Shown: positions 1-9,064 of the stretch, in pieces
How the letters are laid out: every line of letters begins with the position of its first letter
How positions within the stretch are numbered: the first letter of the stretch is position 1
From: G963677185 sp963677185
Lineage (GTDB): Bacteria > Bacillota > Syntrophomonadia > Syntrophomonadales > Syntrophomonadaceae
Direction of reading: 5' to 3'
DNA: 64,000 nucleotides
Assembly: GCA_963677185.1 (NCBI GenBank)
Contig: OY781889.1
Span: 62,001-126,000 of the forward strand
Notes under the pieces: model-generated
What the model was told of the DNA's origin: nothing
Databases searched by the model: none
Seen by the model: the letters and a program-made list of their open reading frames with translations, nothing else
Made by a program: the position numbers and the translations under genes

Positions 1-2
1 TG

Positions 3-158
3 TATACAACACTCTTCACCCGCAGACACCAAATGGATTATACTCCCCTGGCTTCTGTTGAACAATCAACTGTTCTGGAATACACAGCAAATACTAAAAA
101 GCTGCTCAAAGAGCTTCATTTTCTAGCCGAGAAAGAGATTAACGCCGGTAATGGTTAA
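3..158 (+). CDS. Possible 3' end of an unknown gene (window edge)
   Basis: An open frame runs from the window edge to TAA at 156-158. Its last ~40 residues (MDYTPLASVEQ... to ...AEKEINAGNG) have a plausible protein composition with a Lys/Glu/Leu-rich helical tail. No family is recognised. It could be the C-terminus of a longer gene starting outside the window, or a short gene from the ATG at 33. Confidence 0.25.
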   Translation, partial: YTTLFTRRHQMDYTPLASVEQSTVLEYTANTKKLLKELHFLAEKEINAGNG

Positions 159-327
159 TGCTGCTGTCATTCGCTGCTTAGTGCTCAAACTGAGGGAGCA
201 TGGCTGGCTGGAGAATCATTCTTGCGGGCCGAGGAATCATTACAGACTGGCAAATATGAGGCAAGAACGCGCTTTCATGCAAGGCGTTAGCCGAGTTTCA
301 CTCGTTTCAGCCGCAATGCGTTGCTGA
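151..327 (+). CDS. Possible short winged-helix-like remnant
   Basis: A 58-codon frame starts at an ATG that overlaps the end of the preceding frame by 8 bases. It contains LREHGWLE followed by NHYRLA, which resembles the wing of PadR/ArsR-type regulators (gly-trp-leu-glu, then a tyr-arg-leu strand). It runs into the 3' end of the convergent copA gene. It is too short to be a complete regulator, so it is a remnant or chance. Confidence 0.15.
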   Translation: MVNAAVIRCLVLKLREHGWLENHSCGPRNHYRLANMRQERAFMQGVSRVSLVSAAMRC

Positions 328-2815
328 CTACGGAGACCGAGCTTAAAGCCATGGCGCCGCCGGCGATGACCGGATTCAGCAGCCCGGCGGCAGCGATGGG
401 AATGCCGATGATATTATATACGAACGCCCAGAACAGGTTCTGCTTGATATTGCGCATGGTCGCCCGGCTGAGCTCTATGGCGGTGGCGATGAGCCGCAGG
501 TCGCCCCGCAGCAGCGTAATATCGGCGGCTTCCATGGCAATATCGGTGCCGGTGCTCATGGCGATGCCGACATCGGCATTCACCAGCGCGGGAGCGTCGT
601 TGATGCCGTCTCCCGCCATGGCCACGATCCGGCCCTCTGCCCGCAGCCGCTGGACTTCCCGGGCCTTGTTTTCGGGCAGCACTTCGGCCAGCACATTACT
701 GATGCCCGCCTGGGAGGCGATGGCTTCAGCAGTGCGGCGATTGTCGCCGGTAATCATCCATACTTCGATGCCCATCGCCTGCAGCCTGGCAATAGCTTCA
801 GCCGAGTGCTCCTTGATAGTATCGGCCACGGCCATCAGGGCTGCGAGTCTGCCGTCCACCGCCATTAGCGTCACAGTCTTGCCCTGGCCCTCCAGCCGCT
901 CGGCTTCAGCCAGCAAATCAGGGATTTTTAAATCAGGGGGACGGTTCTGGTGATTTAAATCCTGCAGATTTAAATCACCAGAACCGTCCCCCTGATTTAA
1001 AAATCCCTGCACAAAGCTGCGGCTGCCCAGCATGATCCTCCGGCCTTCGACCGTGGCCCTGACCCCCTGCCCGGGGACAGCTTCGAAGCTCTCAGCCGGC
1101 ATCGCGGCCAGCCCCGGAAAGCGCTGTTCCAGCCCGGCCACGATGGCCTGGGCCACCGGATGCTCCGACAGCTTTTCCACAGAGGCGGCCCAGGCCGGGA
1201 AGCGCTCTTCATCTTCGGGTGATCCGCTTCCCGCCGGCTTCTTGCCCGCTTGCGCCTCATCTTCCATCACTTCATCCGCCGGCCTTTTACCCGCTGTTAA
1301 ATAATCAGTCAGCTCCGGCTCGCCTTTGGTTATAGTGCCGGTCTTGTCAAGCACTACGGTATTGATGCGGTGAGCCTGCTCCAGGTATTCACCGCCCTTT
1401 ATAAGTATCCCGTTCTCGGCCCCGCGCCCTGTTCCCACCATAATGGAAGTCGGCGTAGCCAATCCCATGGCGCAGGGGCAGGCAATAACCAGCACAGCGG
1501 TCGCGTTGATTAAAGCCATCGGAAAATCAGCATTGCTGCCCATCCAATACCAGTAAGCAAAGGTTCCCAGGGCGATGGTTATAACCACGGGGACAAAATA
1601 TCCGGCCACCAGGTCGGCCAGGCGCTGAATCGGGGCTTTGGAACCCTGGGCTGCCTGCACCACCCGGATTATCTGGGCGAGAACCGTGTCCCGCCCCACC
1701 CGTCCGGCCTCTACTTTCAGGCTGCCGAATTTATTGATAGTGGCCCCGGTCACGGGGTCGCCAGTGTTCTTATCCACGGGAATGCTCTCCCCGGTGAGCA
1801 TAGACTCATCAACCGCCGAATAGCCTTCGATTACGGTGCCATCCACCGGAATGCTCTCCCCGGGGCGGACCAGCACCAGATCGCCCACCCGGACCTCGTG
1901 GATGGGTATCTCCATTTCCTGGCCCCCGCGAATCACCCTCGCGGTGCGAGGCTGCAAACCCATCAGCTTGCGAATAGCCTCGGAAGTGCGGCCTTTAGCC
2001 CGGGCTTCCAGGTACTTGCCAACCAGTATGAGAGTAATCAAGATGGCGCTGACTTCAAAATACAAATGGGAGCCGGGAAGCAGCAAGCCTGCACCCAGGC
2101 TATAAAAATAAGCGGCACTGGTGCCCAGGGCCACCAGTACGTCCATATTGGCGCTTCCTCCGCGCAGCGCGAAAAAAGCTCCCCGGTAGAAAATCCAGCC
2201 GGCGCCGAACTGCACCAGGCTGGCCAGCAGCAGCTGGGTATAAAAGCTGTGCAGCCAGGCCGGCACTGCCAGACCGGCCAGTTCAGCAATCATCATGGCT
2301 GCAAAGGGAAGCGACAGCACTGCTGAAAATATCAGCAGGCGCCACTTGTTCTTCATATCATCGGAATCGGCCGGCTCGGCGATGGATTCAAAAAAATCGG
2401 GCATCAGGCTGGCACCGTAGCCAATCCGCTCCACAGTTTTAATAAGAGCGTCGGGATCGGTAAGACCGGGGTAGTACTCAATAGTTGCGGTCTCGGTTGC
2501 CAGGTTGACCACGGCCTTTTCCACCCCGGCCGCTTTGTTAAGCCCTTTTTCAATTCTGGCCGAACAGGCTGCACAGGACATGCCGCTGACCTGAAGGTCC
2601 AGCCTTTCCAGGGGCACCGAAAAACCCAGCTTTTCTACCTGGTTAATCATGGCCGATACTTCAACCGCTGCGGGATCATAGTCGACTGCAACCTCTTCCA
2701 TTACCAGGTTTACGGCTGCGTTTTCTATTCCGTCCATCCGCTTCAAAGCTTTTTCGATCCGCACCGCACAGGCAGCGCAATTCATGCCCTTCACGGGGAA
2801 ACTTGCTTTACTCAT
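287..2815 (-). CDS. copA: Copper-exporting P1B-type ATPase
   Basis: Exports Cu(I) (possibly Ag) across the cytoplasmic membrane using ATP. Two N-terminal heavy-metal-associated domains carry GMNCAAC (about residues 10-16) and GMSCAAC (about 78-84). Then come membrane helices, the actuator motif LTGES, the CPC metal site (IACPCAMGLATP), the phosphorylation motif DKTGTIT, the HP motif (SEHPVAQ) and the hinge GDGINDAP. The start is the ATG at 2815, which has an AGGGGG ribosome site. An earlier in-frame ATG at 2851 lacks one. About 30 residues in the nucleotide-binding domain (FLNQGDGSG... to ...LKIPDL) are encoded by a perfect palindrome and look like an in-frame insertion absent from usual CopA. 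The gene is downstream of the MerB-like selenoprotein on the same strand, with a hairpin between them. The domains are seen; Cu specificity is from the family. Confidence 0.95.
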   Translation of the reverse strand: MSKASFPVKGMNCAACAVRIEKALKRMDGIENAAVNLVMEEVAVDYDPAAVEVSAMINQVEKLGFSVPLERLDLQVSGMSCAACSARIEKGLNKAAGVEKAVVNLATETATIEYYPGLTDPDALIKTVERIGYGASLMPDFFESIAEPADSDDMKNKWRLLIFSAVLSLPFAAMMIAELAGLAVPAWLHSFYTQLLLASLVQFGAGWIFYRGAFFALRGGSANMDVLVALGTSAAYFYSLGAGLLLPGSHLYFEVSAILITLILVGKYLEARAKGRTSEAIRKLMGLQPRTARVIRGGQEMEIPIHEVRVGDLVLVRPGESIPVDGTVIEGYSAVDESMLTGESIPVDKNTGDPVTGATINKFGSLKVEAGRVGRDTVLAQIIRVVQAAQGSKAPIQRLADLVAGYFVPVVITIALGTFAYWYWMGSNADFPMALINATAVLVIACPCAMGLATPTSIMVGTGRGAENGILIKGGEYLEQAHRINTVVLDKTGTITKGEPELTDYLTAGKRPADEVMEDEAQAGKKPAGSGSPEDEERFPAWAASVEKLSEHPVAQAIVAGLEQRFPGLAAMPAESFEAVPGQGVRATVEGRRIMLGSRSFVQGFLNQGDGSGDLNLQDLNHQNRPPDLKIPDLLAEAERLEGQGKTVTLMAVDGRLAALMAVADTIKEHSAEAIARLQAMGIEVWMITGDNRRTAEAIASQAGISNVLAEVLPENKAREVQRLRAEGRIVAMAGDGINDAPALVNADVGIAMSTGTDIAMEAADITLLRGDLRLIATAIELSRATMRNIKQNLFWAFVYNIIGIPIAAAGLLNPVIAGGAMALSSVSVVSNALRLKRVKLG
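919..1009. repeat. 91-bp perfect palindrome inside copA
   Basis: Arms 919-960 and 968-1009 are exact 42-base reverse complements around a 7-base loop. The arms contain GGGGGACGGTTCTGGTGATT. The same GGGACGGT core occurs in palindromes at 51760 and 52364. It keeps the copA frame open on the minus strand. It looks like a REP/MITE-type mobile palindrome. Confidence 0.95.
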
Positions 2816-2895
2816 AGGATAGCCCCCTGCAGTATGCCTGTTTGCTTTCATTATAGCTGTTTTAACCGGTCATTGGGACTTATTCATGCCAGGCA

Positions 2896-2933
2896 AAAGC
2901 CTGCCTGGTTGTCCGGCAACCCTGGCAGGCTTT
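2896..2933 (-). terminator. Hairpin between saoL-like gene and copA
   Basis: The 10-bp arms aaagcctgcc and ggcaggcttt are followed on the minus strand by a short T run (ctttt). It lies 48 bases past the stop of the selenoprotein gene and upstream of copA. It probably terminates or attenuates transcription from the upstream gene. Confidence 0.5.
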
Positions 2934-2981
2934 CCTGTAACACTAATTATATACACTGTTTTATAAGTAAAATGGGTGTTA

Positions 2982-3692
2982 TTATCCAAATAGGAATTTT
3001 GCCGCATGCAAGGCATCTTCGGCGTCAAGGCCGAAATTGTCCTCCGGGCTGATGCCGCGTTTGGCGATCCACTGCAGGTAATGCTCCTTCGTACAGAAGA
3101 AATTCATGATGTTTCAGCAGCCTCCTGCCCAATTATTTGCGCTGGACAAGTCTACATGCAGCACGAACAACGATTCTGGCTGAACCTCCTGCAGTTTACC
3201 GTCCCTGACCTTGGCTAAAACAGGCGCGCCGCATTCAGCGCACATCGACTGTACAGAGGTATCCTGGTTGAAAGTGAAAGCCGCTCCCAGGCTGTCCACT
3301 GCGCACATGGCATAAAAGCTCCGCCCATCAGCCAGGTTGACCTTGTGCGGGGTGGGCAAGGCCGATACCGGATATACAAAGCAGATATGCTCTTCATCAC
3401 CATCCAGCACAATAACCTTTTTGGCCAGCAGTCCAGCGTACTGTTCCCGGCGCTGTTGCCCCGGTTTCTCCCCGTTCAGCTGCAAATCGATTACCGAAAC
3501 CGGGCCTCCCGAATTTATAATTGCGTTCATTATTTCATCTCGCAATGCGTTTTCACCCGCGTCAAGCCGAGACCGTATGCTGTCTATCATAAGACGTTCA
3601 GCAGGGTAATCCTTAAACACGTGTTTGTTCCAACCGTTCTCCAAAACCGCCACCATATCCTTTCCAGCACTTTTCATTAGCCATTTTTTCAT
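2982..3692 (-). CDS. saoL: MerB-like organometal lyase, selenoprotein (SaoL type)
   Basis: A 236-aa protein when the in-frame TGA at 3114-3116 is read as selenocysteine; reading stops at TAA 2982-2984. The central block FYAMCAVDSLGAAF with CAECGAPV matches the alkylmercury lyase (MerB) fold, which cleaves carbon-metal bonds. The region around the TGA, GGC-U-NIMNFFC, aligns with the MerB segment CCHVHFF, so selenocysteine replaces the second Cys of the active-site pair. Translation past the TGA continues with sensible sequence (TKEHYLQWIAKRG) as in MerB. A SECIS-like hairpin follows the TGA. The start ATG at 3692 has no clear ribosome site, so the exact start is uncertain. I recall NCBI using the name SaoL for MerB-like (seleno)proteins. 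The substrate is not known from sequence. An unaware annotation would truncate it to 192 aa. Confidence 0.85.
3081..3107 (-). promoter_or_regulatory. Putative bacterial SECIS element of saoL
   Basis: On the minus strand, 18 bases after the TGA, the stem TTTCTTC/GAAGGAG (with G-U pairs) closes a TGTAC loop containing G. An outer ATG/CAT pairing extends it. Distance and loop are compatible with bacterial SECIS elements. Confidence 0.65.
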
Positions 3693-3994
3693 AATATTTT
3701 ATTATCATTTGTATTATAAATGTTTAGTTTCAAAACGGCAACAGCTGGTAAAAAGTACCTCTGGCGCTCATACAAGGCCGCCAGCAATGCCCATTTATTT
3801 CTGCCGCTTCGCCAGTATGTTCGCAGTCATATCTTTCCCTGATTGGGTCGGCTTTTTTGCACCTGCCATACTTCCGCCATATTCGTCTCCTATAATGACA
3901 AAAACGAACATTAAGGCTGCTGGACATAAAATCGGCGCATATATAATAACACCACCGGCAACAGCCTTTATTAATTGATTAGAGGTGAATCCCC

Positions 3995-5401
3995 ATGAAA
4001 AGCGCAATTAAAATGATTTCTATACTAATGCTGCTGTTTGCATTCAGCCTGGTCTGGGCGGCTCCTGTTTTGGCTTGCGATATGCGTCTTATTCCTGACC
4101 GCAGCACGGTTACGGCCGGTGAAACGGTGCAGTTTACCCTGGAACGCTACCAGACCCACCGGACCTGCAGTGTTCCTCTGGAAGATACGGTAATTACGGT
4201 CAGCGGGGGCGAACTTGTCGATCCAGGAGTATGGCAACCTGGCACACCGGATATTTTGGTTTTCACCGTGCGCTTCGACCAGCCTGGAGCAGGAAGCGTC
4301 ACGGCGACTCGCGAATGCGATAAAACACCCGGCTTAAGTGTAAGCTCGTATGTCGATGTAAGCGAAAAACCGATAGTAGCAGCAAGCTCAGCGGCCAGCG
4401 ATGTTCAGCAGGCTGCGGCTTCAGTTGAGCCTGTTTCAGACGATACGCAGACCCGGAAAAAAGGGGCCACAACTCAAACAACCCTGTTAGAGCCCGAAAA
4501 CGCATCAGCCAGCGATTCTAACACGGCTCCTGTTGCTGCAGCGCCATCTCCAAAAGCCGCTCCGTCACCTGCGGCCTCCGTCCCCGCTTACAATTTGCTA
4601 GCAGGAATCAGCGAATATAGTGCGGACTGGCTGCCCTCGTGGCTGCTAATCGACAGCAACTGGGCCTGGTGGACGTTGTTCATCCTTTTTGCCCTGGGAT
4701 TGTTCCTGCTTAAAAAGGAGGGATTACGCAAGCCACTGCTGCTGGCCAGCCTGGTGGTGCTGGGCTTTTACCTGGGAGCCTGCCCCTGTCCCATGGGCAG
4801 CGTTTTCAAGCTGTTCCTTCAATCCGTATCTGTGATATTGCTCCTGGTGCTGGCAACATCCCTGGTCTGGGGGCGCTTCTTCTGTGGATGGCTCTGCCCG
4901 ATGGGCGCATTACAGGCCTTTTTCAGGGCTCATGGCTTAAAATGGAGGATTCCGGCCCAGGCTGACCGTGTATTGAAATATCTTAAATACCTGGTTCTAG
5001 TTGGTTTTATAATTGCCACAGCCTTGACCGGGGTGAATGCCTGGATTGACTTTGACCCCTTTAAAGCGCTGTTTAACTTCAAATGGGCTTTGCCAGCTAC
5101 TATCATATTGGTGATAGTGCTGGCCGGCAACCTGATAGTGGAGCGATTTTTCTGCCGCTACCTGTGCCCTCTGGGCGCGGTTCTGGCTATTAGCAACCGC
5201 ATCCGCTCTCTATTCGGCAGTGGCACTAATATAAGCGATTGCACCGGCTGTCAGAAATGTGTCAAACAGGGCTGCCCGATGGGCGCTCTAACCCTGACTG
5301 GCGAAGGCAAGGAAGCCCGGGCTGTGGTCGACCTGGCAGAATGCATAGCCTGCCGTTCCTGTGAAAGCAGCTGCAGCAAACAGTGCATACAGGTTCAATA
5401 A
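3995..5401 (+). CDS. NapH/CcoG-like 4Fe-4S membrane protein with extracytoplasmic Ig-like domain
   Basis: A probable membrane electron-transfer protein. The N-terminus is a signal peptide ending VLAC, possibly a lipobox. An exported beta-rich domain follows (about residues 30-125), then a Ser/Ala/Pro linker. Several membrane helices carry cysteine motifs CPCPMG, FFCGWLCPMGA and FFCRYLCPLGA, typical of the NapH/NosR-type family. Two C-terminal ferredoxin clusters are visible (CTGCQKC...GCP and CIACRSCESSC). The start ATG has AGAGGTGA 7 bases upstream. It heads a cluster with a small membrane protein and a DedA protein, divergent from saoL. A second NapH-like gene lies at 15802. Its electron partner is not known from sequence. 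Confidence 0.85.
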   Translation: MKSAIKMISILMLLFAFSLVWAAPVLACDMRLIPDRSTVTAGETVQFTLERYQTHRTCSVPLEDTVITVSGGELVDPGVWQPGTPDILVFTVRFDQPGAGSVTATRECDKTPGLSVSSYVDVSEKPIVAASSAASDVQQAAASVEPVSDDTQTRKKGATTQTTLLEPENASASDSNTAPVAAAPSPKAAPSPAASVPAYNLLAGISEYSADWLPSWLLIDSNWAWWTLFILFALGLFLLKKEGLRKPLLLASLVVLGFYLGACPCPMGSVFKLFLQSVSVILLLVLATSLVWGRFFCGWLCPMGALQAFFRAHGLKWRIPAQADRVLKYLKYLVLVGFIIATALTGVNAWIDFDPFKALFNFKWALPATIILVIVLAGNLIVERFFCRYLCPLGAVLAISNRIRSLFGSGTNISDCTGCQKCVKQGCPMGALTLTGEGKEARAVVDLAECIACRSCESSCSKQCIQVQ

Positions 5402-5449
5402 GCTGGAATATCCATTAGCGTTGTTAACACAATCTTAAAATATTGCTGA

Positions 5450-5514
5450 TATAATATATTCAGGCCTGATTAGTGGCAAATTGCGGGAATGCACGTCTTC
5501 ATAAATGCATTCCC
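5450..5514 (+). promoter_or_regulatory. -10 box (5450-5455) and hairpin (5485-5514) before the small membrane gene
   Basis: A TATAAT lies at 5450-5455 with no good -35. The perfect arms gggaatgca and tgcattccc (5485-5493 and 5506-5514) form a hairpin 20 bases before the next gene. It may be a leader or processing structure. Confidence 0.35.
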
Positions 5515-5534
5515 TTTAACAGCGGAGGCTTTCC

Positions 5535-5981
5535 ATGAAAGAGCGCATTAAAATCATACTGCTGGTCATTGCGGCCATTCTGGTCCTGGCTTTGATTGCC
5601 GTCGTATCAGTCCGCATCTACCACAACGCGCAGAAATTCCACGTACCGGGGCAAAATGAGCGCCAGATGGTAGAGCCAGATGTTCATAGCTGGATGACCG
5701 TCGAGGAAATTGCAGCCAAGTATGAAACCAGCACCAGCGCTGTATTTGAGGCTTTTAATATTCAACCGGAATCCGGCGACGATAAGCTGACCCTTCGGGA
5801 TTTGAAAAACAAGTATGGCAAGAGCCGAGATGAAATGCTTCAGGGACTGGACAAAATAATAACCAGCTCCGGTCCGCCGCCGGGACCGCCGCCAGACTCG
5901 TCATCAGAGCATTCGCCCGGTCCGGGCAGCGATTCTTCGACTGCTCCAGGGCCGGCGACCGATAAAGGGAGCAGTCCATGA
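5535..5981 (+). CDS. Small membrane-anchored protein with MTxEE(V/I)A helical domain
   Basis: 148 aa: one N-terminal membrane helix (about residues 5-27), then a domain beginning SWMTVEEIAAKYETSTSAVF, then a Pro/Gly/Ser-rich tail with PPPGPPP. The domain resembles the C-terminal part of the NapH-like protein at 15802 (GRMTIQEVADATGIPAEAF), so both may carry the same partner-binding module. The ribosome site GGAGG is close to the ATG. Its TGA overlaps the ATG of the DedA gene (ATGA), which indicates translational coupling. Function unknown. It probably works with the upstream NapH-like protein. Confidence 0.7.
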   Translation: MKERIKIILLVIAAILVLALIAVVSVRIYHNAQKFHVPGQNERQMVEPDVHSWMTVEEIAAKYETSTSAVFEAFNIQPESGDDKLTLRDLKNKYGKSRDEMLQGLDKIITSSGPPPGPPPDSSSEHSPGPGSDSSTAPGPATDKGSSP

Positions 5982-6640
5982 GCGATTGGATGGCCATTCT
6001 AATCGAATATCTGCGGGTTTACGGCATAGGCATCCTGGGGCCGGCCATCATCGTGCAGAGCAACGGCATTCCGGTGGGAGCCAATTTCATGACCATGGCA
6101 GCCGGGGCTTTCGCCTATGCCGGCGAGTTCAATCTCCAATCCATTTACGCAGCGGTATTTGCCTCCCTGGTTATTGGAGACAGCCTGAGTTACTGGCTGT
6201 GGCGTTTTCTGGGCAGGGGTTTCTTGACTCGTTTTCCCCGCATTGATGCCTGGCTGATCCCTAAAATCAACCGGGCATCCATTACCATGGATAAATACGG
6301 ATGGTGGGGCTTGCTCTTCACCCGTTTCCCGCTATCCTCGCTCGGTCCTCCGCTTAATGTCCTCTCCGGGCTGACCGGCTACAGTTTCCGGCGCTACCTG
6401 GCAGCCAGTCTGGTCGGGGAAAGCATGTGGGCCAGCTCATACCTGGGCCTGGGCTTCTGGTTCGGAGACTCCTGGGAAGACGCGGTTGATCTGCTGACCC
6501 AGTTCGGACAGTTGATCCTTCTGCTGGCCATATTCTTAATACTGGCCTATTCCATTCGCAGGGTATACCGGAAGTACAAAAACGCCGCACCGGAGCTCGT
6601 CGAAGTCGACGAAAGCTTTGAAGCAGCCGAAAGTTCATAA
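5978..6640 (+). CDS. DedA/SNARE-associated family membrane protein
   Basis: 220 aa with the DedA (VTT) fold. It has an N-terminal helix followed by FMTMAAGAFAYAG, a central GDSLSYWLWRFLGR motif matching the family's G-D-x3-Y-x2-G-R signature, then RFPLSSLGPPLNVLSGLTGYSFRRYL. Several hydrophobic helices precede a charged C-terminus. DedA proteins are linked to lipid flipping and membrane homeostasis. Undecaprenyl-phosphate recycling is one proposed role, and uppP is about 2.6 kb away. It is translationally coupled to the preceding gene through ATGA. Confidence 0.85.
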   Translation: MSDWMAILIEYLRVYGIGILGPAIIVQSNGIPVGANFMTMAAGAFAYAGEFNLQSIYAAVFASLVIGDSLSYWLWRFLGRGFLTRFPRIDAWLIPKINRASITMDKYGWWGLLFTRFPLSSLGPPLNVLSGLTGYSFRRYLAASLVGESMWASSYLGLGFWFGDSWEDAVDLLTQFGQLILLLAIFLILAYSIRRVYRKYKNAAPELVEVDESFEAAESS

Positions 6641-6678
6641 GCAAACTATAGATTTTCAGCCAGGTTTCCTCAAGTCGG

Positions 6679-8058
6679 TCAAGCTTGCCTGCCCCGGGCA
6701 AACGATGCAAATATGCCCAGGACACACAGGGCGCAGAAGACATAAAAAGCCGTATGGGTGCTTATCAGAAGCTGGGGAGCAACCTCCGGTCCGACCTTTA
6801 CCGGTCCCAGGTCACGGGCAAATATGAAGGCTACAATGGCCATGCTGATCGCCTGCCCCACCATGCGCATCGTGCCCATTGAGGACGATGCCACTCCGTA
6901 GAGGCTCTTTTCGACCGAACTCATTATGGCATTGTTATTAGGGCTGGCAAAAAGCCCGAAGCCCGTGCCCAGCAGGATAAAAAGCCCGATAACCACAGTA
7001 TCGCTGGTATCAGCACTTAAATATGTAAGCAGAAAGGTGCCTATAGCGGTCATTCCCATGCCGACAGACGAGATAATTTGAGGCGGAAAGCGATCAGAAA
7101 GCTTTCCGGCCAGCGGCGACACTGCCGTCATAAGCACCGGCTGAACCAGCATCAGCATCCCCGCGTGCTGGGAATCCAGGCCTCGGACCGTCAATAAATA
7201 CAGCGACATCAAAAAATTGACGGCAAAGGTGGCACAGTAGTTCAGAAGCGCGGCCAGGTTGGAAAATATGAATACAGTATTGCCGCTAAATACACTGATA
7301 TTGAGAATGGGATGGGCAGCTTTCTTTTCAACCACCCAGAAAAGCGCCATACCCGCCAGGCCGGCCCCGGCCAGCCACGGGCTAATCGGATTGGTGTTAA
7401 GGGTGCTGGCTCCGTACATAAGCAAGACCAGGCTCATGGCAATGACAACCGCTCCGGATTTGTCAAATTCTTGATAAGCAAGCTTTCGGCGATCATTGGG
7501 AAGCCTGGCCAGGGCACCAAAGGCAGCAGGTATAGCCACCAGGGCCATGGCAAAAAAAATGCTCCGCCATCCCAGCCAGTGGGTCAGAAATCCTCCCAGC
7601 ACCGGTCCCAGCGCCAGGCCGCTGTATACCGCGGCGGCATTGATGCCCAGAACATGGCCCCTTTTTTCCGGTGGGAAAGCCGCAGTTAGGATGGCCATGC
7701 CGGTGGAAAACATCATTGCGGCGCCCATCCCCTGAACCACCCGGCAGAACAGCAGCCAGTATATCGAAGGCGCAAGGGCACAGGCCAGTGCAGCCACGCC
7801 AAACGATGCCAGTCCGGCAATAAACAAATCGCGCCGCCCCCGCATATCGCCCAGCCGGCCAAATATTAGCATTAATGGGGCTGAAGCCAGCAGGAAACTG
7901 GCCACCAGCCAGTTCAGCAACATCTGGTTGCCGTTTAGATCTTGTTGAATATCCACCAGGGCCAGGTTCAGAGCACTGCCCATGAAAGGAGCCAAAAAGG
8001 AGGCCAGGGTGCAAATCAAAAGCGTATACTTCGCAGCAGTGTCATTTTCTTTAATCAT
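6679..8058 (-). CDS. MFS drug-type exporter (DHA2-like)
   Basis: 459 aa with about 14 hydrophobic segments. It has the MFS loop motif FGRLGDMRGRR between helices 2 and 3, and motif C-like GPVLGGFL in helix 5. The N-terminus resembles multidrug exporters (LNLALVDIQQDLN). The substrate cannot be deduced. A GGGGATACAG sequence precedes the ATG. It converges with the DedA gene, with a 38-base gap and no clear terminator. Confidence 0.9.
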   Translation of the reverse strand: MIKENDTAAKYTLLICTLASFLAPFMGSALNLALVDIQQDLNGNQMLLNWLVASFLLASAPLMLIFGRLGDMRGRRDLFIAGLASFGVAALACALAPSIYWLLFCRVVQGMGAAMMFSTGMAILTAAFPPEKRGHVLGINAAAVYSGLALGPVLGGFLTHWLGWRSIFFAMALVAIPAAFGALARLPNDRRKLAYQEFDKSGAVVIAMSLVLLMYGASTLNTNPISPWLAGAGLAGMALFWVVEKKAAHPILNISVFSGNTVFIFSNLAALLNYCATFAVNFLMSLYLLTVRGLDSQHAGMLMLVQPVLMTAVSPLAGKLSDRFPPQIISSVGMGMTAIGTFLLTYLSADTSDTVVIGLFILLGTGFGLFASPNNNAIMSSVEKSLYGVASSSMGTMRMVGQAISMAIVAFIFARDLGPVKVGPEVAPQLLISTHTAFYVFCALCVLGIFASFARGRQA

Positions 8059-8110
8059 TCTGTATCCCCGTCATCATTTCCTTTATTGCTGCTAATATTC
8101 TAGCACTCCT

Positions 8111-9064
8111 CTAGACGCGCTGGAACATCATGATCCCGTCCACCATCTCTTTTTTAGCCCGGCCTTCGGCAATGAGATATTCCAGGTGGGCGCCGGTTTC
8201 GCCAACTGCCAGGAAGATATTGAAGGGGTCGAGCTGGCCGAAAATAACCTCGTTGATGGCGGCGATGTTGGCCGGTTGTTCTATGGCGGCATAAATGGCT
8301 TCCAGGCGGATTTTGTGATGCTCAATAATGGTGTCGATGCGGGAAGCAGGATCGGTGAATACCGGCCCGTGACCCGGAAATACCAGGTCAGCTTCTATGT
8401 CATGCATTCTATTCAGGGTATTAATAACCGTCTTCATGGGATTGGCTTCTGAACCCGGATAAAAGCCCACATGGGAACTTATATCCGGCAGCAGGAAATC
8501 TCCGGAAAACAAGTAGCGGCGTTCGCGGTCATAAAGGCTCATATGCCCCTCAGAGTGCCCTGGCGTCCAGAGAACCTGGAGTTTAAACCGGCCATAATCC
8601 AAAATCTGCCCTTCCTTCAACTGTTCCAGCTCCGGCTGGGGAGATGTCAGCCGTTCTACCATAGCCCGGAAATCAACCAGCGGATTCACAGTGTCAAACT
8701 GGGTATATCCGTGGGCACGGAAGAAATTGCTGGCATCCAGGCGGGTGAATTCTTCTTTTTTATAGCGGTTGGCGTTGGCATAGTCACGATCAAGAATGAA
8801 AACCGGAGCCCCGCTCTGCTGCTGCAGCCATCCGGCTCCTCCGATGTGGTCCAGGTGATGGTGGGTTATGAGAATATGAACAATGTCTCCGAAGCCTGCG
8901 CCCAGCTCTTGCAGAGCATTTTCCCAGGCCTGACGGACTTTCGAAGTGTTCACCCCGGTGTCAATGACCACCCATCCACGGTCCGCCTCCAGCAAGTAGC
9001 AGTTCCCCTTCAATCTATCGAGCTGTGGAAGCTCAATTCCGTACACACCATCAGCCAGCTTCAT
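8111..9064 (-). CDS. Metallo-beta-lactamase fold hydrolase
   Basis: About 317 aa. The metal-binding signature THHHLDHIGG is present, with further ligands at PGHSEGH and SGDFLL, and a C-terminal FPGHGPVF. The C-terminal extension is like the glyoxalase-II-like group with a trailing winged-helix-like tail. A hydrolase of unknown substrate. The start was moved to the ATG at 9064, which has GGAGG 8 bases upstream; an upstream GTG at 9073 lies inside that ribosome site. Confidence 0.88.
   Translation of the reverse strand: MKLADGVYGIELPQLDRLKGNCYLLEADRGWVVIDTGVNTSKVRQAWENALQELGAGFGDIVHILITHHHLDHIGGAGWLQQQSGAPVFILDRDYANANRYKKEEFTRLDASNFFRAHGYTQFDTVNPLVDFRAMVERLTSPQPELEQLKEGQILDYGRFKLQVLWTPGHSEGHMSLYDRERRYLFSGDFLLPDISSHVGFYPGSEANPMKTVINTLNRMHDIEADLVFPGHGPVFTDPASRIDTIIEHHKIRLEAIYAAIEQPANIAAINEVIFGQLDPFNIFLAVGETGAHLEYLIAEGRAKKEMVDGIMMFQRV

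Noticed and set aside
3795..4007. Minus-strand ORF with a membrane-like stretch before the NapH-like gene
   Set aside because: No ribosome site and it covers the RBS of the divergent gene at 3995. It could be a remnant but is not supported.
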